Source: Gracilaria caudata | Taxonomy: Eukaryota; Rhodophyta; Florideophyceae; Gracilariales; Gracilariaceae | NCBI GenBank assembly: GCA_030374735.1 | Contig: JASCIV010000701.1 | Location: forward strand, 1-13,964 | Reading direction: 5' to 3' | DNA length: 13,964 nucleotides | Part shown: in pieces, positions 1-7,692 of the stretch | Numbering within the stretch: the first letter of the stretch is position 1 | How the letters are laid out: every line of letters begins with the position of its first letter | The notes under the pieces: model-generated | Database searches by the model: none | What the model was told of the DNA's origin: nothing | The model's input: only the letters and a program-made list of their open reading frames with translations | Made by a program: the position numbers and the translations under genes

Positions 1-780
1 TTTATAAGGGGCGGCGTCCCTCTGCTGGGCGGAAGGGGGGAGGGGGGGGGATGCGTTGGCAGAAGGTGAGACGGTGGGAGAGGGGCGTGGAAGGGGGGAG
101 GGTGAGGCAAAGGGTGAGGCAAGGGGGGACGGCGCGCCGCGCGGTGTTTAATAGCGGCGAGGAGGGAGTGAGAGGTAAGGACGTCGCGCGGTTCTGCGCG
201 GGGGTGAGGCGATGCGGAGATGGTGCGGGCGCGCTGAGACTCGTGACGTGGCGCGGGGGGCGGCGCCATGGCAGCGCGTTGGGTGTAATCTGCGCCTGTT
301 GCGTTTTTTGGAGTGCTGCGGTGCAACCGTCGCGCCATCACGTGAACGGCGCGCCGCACGCGCCCCGCGTGCGCGTCGTGCACCCGTGCAGCTCTGCGCA
401 GAGGCCGTGGCGACGCTTCCCGCGCGTGCGCACGCGCTTGCGCGCGGTTGGCGCCACGTTGGGGTTGCCGTTGTGGTTGCGCGCGGGCGTGCGCGTCGCG
501 CTGCGCTCGCGAGAGCGAGAGCGGCCGCGTCTTGACGTGATGGGGCGCGGGGGGCACCCTTGCGCGGGGGATGGGTGGGATGCATGGGTGGACGCGAGCT
601 TTGTTCCCGCCGGTTCTGTGGCGGTTTGTGCTGCGGCTTCTTTGGCTGATTCGCGCGCTCGTTTGCGGTTGCCGATGTTTGTTCGCAGCGCGCGGCACGT
701 AGTTTGTTGCGAGCGGCGTTTGTCACGTGGGGTTGTCAATGCATTGGACTTGTGCTTTGGTCCTCTCTGTGTGCGGCGAT
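1..780. other. GC-rich CpG-dense block without a supported gene
   Basis: This stretch is far richer in G and C than the rest of the window. It opens with long G-runs (27-50 and about 76-150) that fit a G-quadruplex pattern on the + strand. It continues with alternating pyrimidine-purine GC tracts around 340-535. The 12-mer ACGGCGCGCCGC occurs twice, at 129-140 and 346-357. The composition falls to the window average by about 780. Long open frames exist on both strands here, but that is expected because stop codons are rare in such DNA; their translations are Arg-, Ala- and Gly-rich and show no domain. It may be a CpG-island-like promoter or 5' region of a gene lying to the left, or a compositionally foreign segment. 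I cannot decide between these. Confidence 0.55.
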
Positions 781-2569
781 TTACCTTTTTGATAACTTAT
801 CAATGGTACCTTCCCGGACTTGCGAGTCGAGCGCGTCCTCAATTGCGGGCCGTTCCGTGTGACGCGCCTGATTCGGGTTTTACTGCTTGGCCGCGGTTTG
901 CTTCGTGCTGGGACGGTGGTAATGGCTCTCCGTAACTTGCGATTGAAGCTGCCGTGACTGTCGTGGAGCTGTGCAAGTTGCGCCCCCTGGCTCAATGTGT
1001 ACCATGCACGTTTCTACTAGAGCTATGCTGCACAAAACTTGTGCCGCTCACAAGAGACTGCCAAACCGCCGCCCTTGACATTTGATTTGGACAGTGCGCC
1101 AAAGGGGAACAAAATATGTCGCGAGTTTCTTGAAATCGCTGCCGAATACCATATTGTTGTCTTCCACACTCTTCGACCGCCTTGAATTGTGTCAGAGTGT
1201 GCACCCATCTGCCCGCTGCGGTGAGAGTTAACCCATCCTCACCGTGCTCCAATCAGTGCTGACGCTGGTGTAGAAGCGCAAGCCACACCGTCGAACAAGA
1301 AACAAATGGCGTGGCGGTGAGCGTTGATGCGAGATTGTACGTATAGCGTGACAACAGAACTTCGCGAGAGGAAGCGCGCCTGCAATTCATACAAACAGAC
1401 TCGAGTTGCGCGAGTCTCTGAAAACCTTCAGTAGAGGCACACCTCACGTACAAAACATGCGAGGTGACCACATGTGTTCTGGAGCATGTGTTTTAAATCC
1501 ATGGTCACGCAGCGCAACATAATCAAATGTGCAACATTGCGTGAGCTGGTATTGCTCGTTAGCTATCCTAATACACGGTAATGTCAACAAGAAGTCCCAA
1601 GACTTTGCGTGCAGACTGTCAACGTGCCGCACAAATGTAGCTTAGAGTTAAAGCGAGAACTCGTTGATTGAATTGTAGACGCAGCATGAGCAGAACACAC
1701 GCAGGTCCAGCCTTGAGGTTCCTGAGCCAGTCGAACGTACCCTTGTATGGTGTGCACTTGTGCAACGGCGCAAGACGCGAGTGTCATTTCAAACAATTGT
1801 TGGTAACGGGGAGCTAACACTGTGGCCATGGTATCTACAAGCCTGAAAGAATGCATTGAAATCGGCAGCACTACATGATGATCATCATCATGACAGCTAT
1901 AGGACTCTTGTTGATGCTAGTTCAGCACTTGGCCATTTCTCGCCGACTCACAGGACTTCTTACATTGTGACAGACTTCGAGAATCGTACAAAGCAATGTT
2001 CAAGTCTCAAGATGTGATGCGGGTACAAAGGTACTTAAAAAAAGATTTATGAATTGCATTCGCAGCAGAAACTGAGCTCTTAAGCTCACCAACAATCAAT
2101 GTCTGGTTAACCGCTCATATGTTACTGCAATAAAGGAGTGCACGCTTGTACCGGTAGGATAGATGCTTCCACCACACGCTATGGGTAAGTTATCTTAGGC
2201 CCGTACGGTAGTAGAACGCTGCCCCAAGGGTAAGGTTAGCGTTCTACCCTACATCCGTAGCGAGGGATTCGGTCAACGTGGAGCGCCAGCTGGATGTCAT
2301 CAGGCAACGCGCTATATTCTTCTTTCTGCAGCCTTCTCGATGTGACACGACGAATATGAAAACTGTCCTCGGAAGGCGAAACATGTCACGTGAGCACCTT
2401 GATATCGACGAATTGACGCAATTCGCCTGGTCCATGAATGACACCAATTGCAATCCAATCGATACATCTGTCTCTCTTTCTGCTGTGGCCTAAACAACAG
2501 TTGCTTGAGAAGAAAATGGACCATCCAATCCGGTCGAATGCAGGGCTCACGACTGAGTTATTTTTTTTC

Positions 2570-2605
2570 TTGTTGCAAGCGGTACAACTTGCAACAAAGT
2601 TGTAC
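2570..2605. repeat. two overlapping, mutually exclusive inverted repeats
   Basis: TTGTTGCAAG at 2570-2579 is perfectly complementary to CTTGCAACAA at 2588-2597 (10 bp, 8-nt loop). GTACAACTT at 2582-2590 is perfectly complementary to AAGTTGTAC at 2597-2605 (9 bp, 6-nt loop). The two hairpins share bases 2588-2590 and 2597, so they cannot form together. The pair sits just after an 8-T run. The function is unknown; it could be a remnant of a transposon end or an RNA structure. Confidence 0.6.
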
Positions 2606-2741
2606 AGATGTATGCGAGAGAAGGTTGCTACGAAGGTACCTTCTGCGAATAGTCGCTCTATTGCGTTAGTAAAGCCAAAAACCGGCTCGGCCCTTGCTAT
2701 ATTTATCTTCCAAACGGCTTCCCTCCGTGCTCTCGTTTTGG

Positions 2742-2756
2742 GGACAGGACCTGTCC
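2742..2756. repeat. 15-nt palindrome with single-base centre
   Basis: GGACAGG at 2742-2748 and CCTGTCC at 2750-2756 are perfect inverted copies around A2749. No gene frame here is convincing. It is one of several inverted repeats packed into 2570-2941. Its role is unknown; a protein-binding site or a structured RNA would fit. Confidence 0.55.
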
Positions 2757-2845
2757 GGCAGGTGTTTCCGGACGGGAGGCATTTGACCGGGGAAATGGCT
2801 CTTGTGCTCCCGCATGGATTTTTTTTTTTTGCAGTTTCGAGTCGA

Positions 2846-2941
2846 ATCGGACTCTGCCTATTTGAGTTTGTCCATTGCAGATTTTGCAAGAACTATAGCC
2901 AAATGGGAGTCCGATACGGGGCAATCAGAGTCTGTATTGCC
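2846..2941. repeat. inverted repeat pair followed by a small hairpin
   Basis: ATCGGACTC at 2846-2854 and GAGTCCGAT at 2907-2915 form a perfect 9-bp inverted repeat with a 52-nt spacer. Directly after it, GGCAAT at 2920-2925 and ATTGCC at 2936-2941 form a 6-bp stem with a 10-nt loop. Both could be chance individually. Their closeness to the other two inverted repeats upstream is the reason for listing them. Confidence 0.45.
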
Positions 2942-3432
2942 GATTTGCCCGCAAGCTTGTAGAATGCGGAAAAGAGTACTGAATAAATTGAGCATGCCCT
3001 ACTAGTCTCACGAATATAGAGAGAGAAGTTTTGTTGCGGTTGCGTAGCACAGAGGAGATCCTTGTGTGTAGAATTGAGAAGCCCTGTCAAAAGACAATGA
3101 TGTGGATGGTGTAGGCCTTGACGCGAGCGAAGTAATCTGTATCTAACTTTACCCTTGCAAAAAGAGCACAACTTCGCAGCAGCGCAGCCGCCTGAGGCGG
3201 ATTCGACCGACCGCGATTAAACTGGTCGATTTGAAAAACAGGGAAAATGGCCAGATTCGGGAATCGGTAGCTCTCACGGATCAAAGAATCGACCATCTGC
3301 AAGAGCGCGAGATGGGCACAACGGCATTAAGCCATCACCAAGGGTTCTGTATAAGTGGGCCATCAACCTTGAACGTCTCGTGAGAACAGAAAGAAAATAC
3401 GCTCAGCTGCGCTGTCGAGCGCATTTGAAGTG

Positions 3433-3462
3433 ATTTTGCGAAGTTGCGCATTTTGCGAAGTT
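3433..3462 (+). repeat. 13-nt direct repeat upstream of the Nudix gene
   Basis: ATTTTGCGAAGTT occurs at 3433-3445 and again at 3450-3462, a 17-nt period with a 4-nt spacer. It lies 79-108 nt before the Nudix start codon, where a promoter element or 5' UTR would be. It could be a pair of binding sites or a local duplication. Confidence 0.5.
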
Positions 3463-3540
3463 CAGGCAACGGCCATCCCTGCGACAGGCTGTTGCAAGAT
3501 CGTCTATTCTCAACTTCCGCAGGCCTACAACAAAAGTATC

Positions 3541-4239
3541 ATGAGCAATCCTCCTCAACATCTCTCTTTCTATTCTCATGTGAAACGAAACAATCCAAAC
3601 TTCACACCGAATGTGACGTGCCCGCAAGCAGAAACGCAACCAGATCTTTTGGTTGATAACACGCCGTACAGTCGTTTCTATCACCTAACAGTGACTGATG
3701 CTTCAAAGCGTCCGCAATACGATCTCGTCGCAATTGCTGAACCAACTGGGGCAATTACTCTACCTGTGAATGAGCACAACCAGATCGCTTTAATTCGTCA
3801 GTGGCGATCAGTTCCTTCGTCTGTTCCAGGGTCAGAAGCCTTCAACAAACCCCTAGAGTCTCCACATGGCTTCTACTCAACAGAGCTCCCTCGAGGATTT
3901 CCGGAGCACGGTGAGTCTCATGCCGATGCAGCTGCTCGAGAAGTTCGGGAAGAACTGGGTGTGGCTACCAAAAGGGTTTGGCAACTGGGGTGGTGTAATT
4001 TCAATACAGCCATCGCAATGACCGATATTCCTGTCTACGCCGTATTGGTCGACCACACTGATCTAGTTTCCGATCAAAAGGATGAAGCTGAGGTCATTGA
4101 CAAGGTTGAGTGGATCTCAATGGAAGAGCTCGGAGACCGTGTCATGAAAGGGAACATAAGATGTGGACTTACTCTTGCGGCTATATCGTACGCCTTCGCA
4201 GCGCGTGGTAGAATCGCTCAATTTGTCAAGGAGCGATGA
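3541..4239 (+). CDS. Nudix hydrolase (ADP-ribose pyrophosphatase-like)
   Basis: A 232-residue protein with a complete Nudix box at residues 119-141: G119, x5, E125, x7, then REVREELGV (133-141). This matches the family pattern GX5EX7REUXEEXGU, so E137 and E138 should bind the catalytic metal. Just before the box it reads ELPRG, close to the ELPAG seen in ADP-ribose and ADP-sugar pyrophosphatases, and a strand of the fold precedes it (QIALIRQWR, about 82-90). It probably cleaves a nucleoside diphosphate linked to a sugar or similar group; the substrate cannot be read from sequence. The open frame extends upstream to 3430, but without an ATG, so the start is the first in-frame ATG (A at -3). 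No signal peptide or membrane segment is visible. The bacterial-type box makes horizontal origin possible but unproven. It has no obvious link to its neighbours. Confidence 0.85.
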   Translation: MSNPPQHLSFYSHVKRNNPNFTPNVTCPQAETQPDLLVDNTPYSRFYHLTVTDASKRPQYDLVAIAEPTGAITLPVNEHNQIALIRQWRSVPSSVPGSEAFNKPLESPHGFYSTELPRGFPEHGESHADAAAREVREELGVATKRVWQLGWCNFNTAIAMTDIPVYAVLVDHTDLVSDQKDEAEVIDKVEWISMEELGDRVMKGNIRCGLTLAAISYAFAARGRIAQFVKER

Positions 4240-4381
4240 CCAGTCTTGGCGACATCACGAATCTAAACGGTTTAGGGATATGGCGCTCCTCTTCGGGCGA
4301 AAAAGGAACCGTCGACTTTATCTACCAATGCCGACATGGACTGGACTGGTATTGTTGACCGTCGGGATAGAAGCTTAGGAA

Positions 4382-4663
4382 ATGAACCACCAGCATGCTT
4401 CTATTCTGTCGGGGGACTGTCGAAACGGGATTGGACGCTCCATGCCTTGTTATTCTTCTATTCAATTCCTCTTGTTTGAGAACAGCGGCATCCCTAAGGA
4501 CACCTTTGCGTAAGAACTTAAAAACAAGGCCAAAACTTTGGCAAATGAAATGGAGGAAAAGCAACCAATGTCACGCGTTATTCCTTTGGACTGTGCGGGC
4601 AAGAGGTTATCAATACAGAGTATCCAGAAGGAGAAAAAGTCTCGACGTAGCTCATGCATATGA
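4382..4663 (+). pseudogene. possible decayed gene or unrecognised exons
   Basis: In one phase, an ATG at 4382 opens 43 codons ending in SGIPKDTFA, then TAA at 4511-4513. The same phase then continues for 49 codons rich in charged, helix-forming residues (ELKNKAKTLANEMEEK and onward) to TGA at 4661. Both blocks look like one soluble protein segment interrupted by a stop. GTAAGA at 4510-4515, overlapping the stop, resembles a splice donor. Another phase is open from about 4258 to 4479, and others from 4651 to 4890 and from about 4774 to 4990. This could be a pseudogene, 5' exons of the following ORF, or chance. No domain is identified with any confidence. Confidence 0.25.
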
Positions 4664-4816
4664 GACGAATAATTGATCATGCAAAGAGTTTTGCTCAGTG
4701 TCCGCCCACTAATTCTGTTTTGCATGATATCCCATCACGGCGAAGAACTGCAGCACAATTGCGCGCCGCTAGTCACCATCTCACTATAGCTCGGCCCAAC
4801 TTTTTGGCAAGAGAGC

Positions 4817-6853
4817 ATGGGTTTATGCACGTACGCTACGGTCGTATCCAATTCTGGACATTCTTCCGAACCAAAATCGATCAATTCTGATTACTCGACC
4901 TTTGCATCGCAAGGCTTTCGTCATCGAGCTTTTCTGGTCCTTAGAGTGCATAGTCCAGAAGTTTCGTGCTCTACATATTTGCACCTGAACATCAACTTGG
5001 TTGGGAAAGAGTGCCTAGAGCACGTACCTAGAGCGCGAAATTTTGGTATTGCGTCGTGGAAAACCTATTCAGAGTTGATGGTCGTGAAAGCTTCCGCGTC
5101 CTCAGTTATCATCGGGTTGTTCTTCTGCTATGTTCTCCCGAAGTGTTCCGCAAAAGAACAGAAATGTACTTCATCAATTTCAACATTTGTGGCTTCGAGC
5201 TCAACTTTAACCCGAGCGACGATTCTAGGGAAGACATATTCAGAACTTATCAGTCTAGGATTTGCTGAAAAGCAGTTTTCTGAATACTGCTCAAGACTTC
5301 TCATGACCGAAAAAGAGTCCGTGGCTGTCGTATTCCCTAACTCATTTGCTTGCGTGAAGCATTTTTGCCAGAGCGATCCTATCCGTCATGTTCAAGAAGG
5401 ACCGAGGGATGTAAATGAAATCATCAACCGAGAAATGCTGTGGCATTTATGCGACGGTTCTTGTGCTGTTCAAATGGGGAATGCGAAAGCCATTGTCAGA
5501 AAGACCGGAAGTAGAGTCCAATGGGAATTACGTCATGGAGACTTCCTGTTTCGCAAGACGAAACCGATGGGGGGAGCCCCATCGCTTTTTCTGGCTGTGT
5601 TTGTTTTGACTGCCGCACTGGTCTTTCGATTTCAGAAGGCACTCGTTTCACCGGGTTTGCTTTGTGTTTTAGTCTTACTCTTTTGGTTATATATGCGAGA
5701 GTATGATAAGGGAACACATTATTCACTTGTGGTGAAGGAACAGCAAAGCCTGAACGCGGTGAATATCGGCAGCTTTGTCTTGCACAACTTCTCATACTCC
5801 GTAATTCGACGTGGTTATGGCAGATGCGCGATATACTCTTGTAATCGTTTCGAGGGGGTAAAAAACATCCGCTTTCGAACTCATTGTGACGTGCTGAATT
5901 TCAGAGTTCCTTCGGTAACAAGAAGAGGAAGATCAGTGAAACTAAACTGGCTGAAGGTGTTGACAGGGATATGGCTCCTGGAACACAAAGAGTACGAGCA
6001 CATAGTTTACACTGACCGAGATTTAATCCTGGATAGAGATCCAGCCTTTGCCTTTGAGCATCCAAATGTAGTTTTCTCGGACTTAGGAGGCACAAGGCCA
6101 GACTCCGCAATGTTCATCTTTCGAAAAGGCAGCAGTACCAATCATTTACTTACCTTACATTCGTGGCTAAGGAAGGAAACTGGTCAAACTACTCGCAGGG
6201 ATGACGGTGAAGAGCAGGCGGCGCTTTTCGACTTACCAAAGAATCTGACACACGTTCCAGCTCAGAGACTTTATACATTTCAGTGTGGGAGAAATTCTAT
6301 TAATCGAGCGGAGTGTCTACTACGCCGCAGAGCTCCCAGTGTAGACAGCAACGTCTTCTTCTCAAAGCTCTTTCTTGAAACTTTGCGCCCATTTATTTTT
6401 GGTCTCACTCCGCATCGTTTTCTTGCTCCCACGCTGCTATTCCGAGATATTAGGCATAGCTTTTTGAAAGAGCTCGTGCCATTAGTTCTGCCACTCTTAG
6501 AAGTTATCATTTACCAACGCTGGGTGGCGGAGCCACCCGTTAGGGAACTGAGGTGCCCACCGATGAGCACAAAAGCCATATCTTACGGCTCGTTTGATAA
6601 TCCATATAGTCAAACATTTTCAAGTCTTTCTACAACCGGAGTTGTAAGCCGTACTCCAAAAGGCTGGGTTTGCACAGATATTGCTCAAGAGTGGAGGCCT
6701 TGGAATCATCCTCGTTTATCCACGGTAGAATCGTTTGCGATTGCTCAATTTTTGATTTGCATCCTGAGTTACTTGTTAGGCTTCAGACATTTTCTTGACC
6801 CGGCTTGGAACGCGAAGAACTTAAGATGGGATAAGGCGAAGTCTAACTCATGA
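4817..6853 (+). CDS. putative membrane glycosyltransferase (GT-A-like)
   Basis: A 678-codon frame without stops. Residues 375-490 resemble GT-A nucleotide-sugar transferases of the GT34/GT77 kind: LNWLKVLTGIWLLEHKEYEHI leads into VYTDRDLILDRDP, giving a DxD motif at D400-R401-D402 for metal and sugar-nucleotide binding. A block about 430-450 (AMFIFRKGSS, then LHSWL) and EEQAAL (465-470) fits the later part of such domains. Hydrophobic segments lie at 255-270 and 278-293, with weaker ones at 94-107, 553-566 and 640-655, suggesting a Golgi/ER membrane enzyme facing the lumen. The N-terminal half is unrecognised. The start is uncertain: 4817 has a good context (agcATGG), but Met88, Met207 or Met251 are alternatives and 5' introns may be missed. 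A repeated KTYSEL supports translation of this frame at 5060-5250. Family assignment is by motif only. Confidence 0.55.
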   Translation: MGLCTYATVVSNSGHSSEPKSINSDYSTFASQGFRHRAFLVLRVHSPEVSCSTYLHLNINLVGKECLEHVPRARNFGIASWKTYSELMVVKASASSVIIGLFFCYVLPKCSAKEQKCTSSISTFVASSSTLTRATILGKTYSELISLGFAEKQFSEYCSRLLMTEKESVAVVFPNSFACVKHFCQSDPIRHVQEGPRDVNEIINREMLWHLCDGSCAVQMGNAKAIVRKTGSRVQWELRHGDFLFRKTKPMGGAPSLFLAVFVLTAALVFRFQKALVSPGLLCVLVLLFWLYMREYDKGTHYSLVVKEQQSLNAVNIGSFVLHNFSYSVIRRGYGRCAIYSCNRFEGVKNIRFRTHCDVLNFRVPSVTRRGRSVKLNWLKVLTGIWLLEHKEYEHIVYTDRDLILDRDPAFAFEHPNVVFSDLGGTRPDSAMFIFRKGSSTNHLLTLHSWLRKETGQTTRRDDGEEQAALFDLPKNLTHVPAQRLYTFQCGRNSINRAECLLRRRAPSVDSNVFFSKLFLETLRPFIFGLTPHRFLAPTLLFRDIRHSFLKELVPLVLPLLEVIIYQRWVAEPPVRELRCPPMSTKAISYGSFDNPYSQTFSSLSTTGVVSRTPKGWVCTDIAQEWRPWNHPRLSTVESFAIAQFLICILSYLLGFRHFLDPAWNAKNLRWDKAKSNS

Positions 6854-7692
6854 AACATGCTCTGGGAATAATCCAAAGGACTCTGCGAGAACTGATAGTT
6901 ACCGTACCCTGGAAATGTGCTGAATCTGGACTTTCGTTGCATGAATCGGTTCCAAGTTGAGAAGCACGGGATCCCTTCCTGTGTGGTATACCCCACTTTC
7001 ACTTCAGTGATATGTTATGCACTTCCAGGATGAGTCCCCTGTCTTTGGCACACCAACATGGAACTAGATAGCTGTACAGAGTAGAGGAGCAGGCTTGCAT
7101 TTAGAAGGGCATTATCATAACTAGCGATTGGGGTTTTCAAAGTCTTGACACAATTTCTATACGAACGGTCCAACGGCTCATTAAGCCTTGGAGCTTTGCA
7201 AATGGTGTTATTATTTCCGAGGTCTGCGGAGAACGTCAGCATAAAAACCCGATGAATACCAACAATTCTCTCGCTTTCTCGTTGGGACCGAGGCTTTCTT
7301 GATGCTCAAAAGCTTAATCTCCTTATCCAGGAGTAAAGAGTGGACATCTCATATTCGATCCGTTGAAATCATGGGATGTTCGCGGCATCCAGTGCTTGAC
7401 AGGCCTCGCCAGAATTTCCTAGTTGAAAACGTCAATGTTGTTCAGAATCGTGCCATGTCGAGGATGTGCCTCGCTAGTCCATCCGAACGCAATATATCTA
7501 CAAGAACCTCTAATTCGTGTCACCAAAGAACGTTCCATGACTTTCGCTATGCATGGGGCTAAGGGCGAAATCATTCTGGGTACCCAGTTGACAAGTACTC
7601 CTTTGAGAAGAATACGGAGTAGATTTACACGCTGCATAAGAGAATAAGACGAGCTGCATGCATTTGTTAGTCGAAGTAGGTATACGAGAAAA
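6854..7692. other. convergent intergenic region, no supported gene
   Basis: This 839-bp gap lies between the ends of two convergent genes (the glycosyltransferase-like ORF and MSP1), so it should carry both 3' UTRs. Short open frames occur on both strands, including one of 74 codons on + from 7423. They overlap each other antisense and show no domain. I see no RNA gene, terminal repeat or long inverted repeat here. Confidence 0.5.

Larger units (their letters stand above)
781..3540. other. long intergenic region, no recognisable gene
   Basis: About 2.8 kb with only short open frames on both strands, none showing a recognisable domain. It does contain a perfect GTAAGT donor-like site at 2185-2190 and two polypyrimidine-CAG acceptor-like sites, one ending at 2331 and one after a 12-T run ending at 2834. 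There is a 45-codon ATG frame at 2356-2493. A group of inverted repeats lies at 2570-2605, 2742-2756, 2846-2915 and 2920-2941. A 14-nt palindrome sits at 1875-1888. These could mark a spliced non-coding transcript or a decayed element; nothing identifies which. Confidence 0.5.

Noticed and set aside
51..935. 294-codon + strand open frame in the GC-rich block, with long minus-strand frames opposite it
   Set aside because: Stops are rare at this GC content, several phases are open at once, and the translation is Arg/Ala/Gly-rich with no domain or hydrophobic pattern.
2386..2962. Overlapping antisense open frames of 167 (-) and 174 (+) codons
   Set aside because: They overlap on opposite strands, include homopolymer runs (FFFF/KKK) from T-tracts, and show no domain. 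The + frame's size is close to chance level for this much DNA.
3187..3215. Possible tRNA 3' half (GTCGAATCC-like on the minus strand)
   Set aside because: No matching A box, anticodon arm or acceptor stem could be built around it.
3430..3540. Longer Nudix N-terminus from 3430
   Set aside because: The extension starts with GTG and has no in-frame ATG before 3541; it also contains the direct repeat, which fits non-coding upstream DNA.
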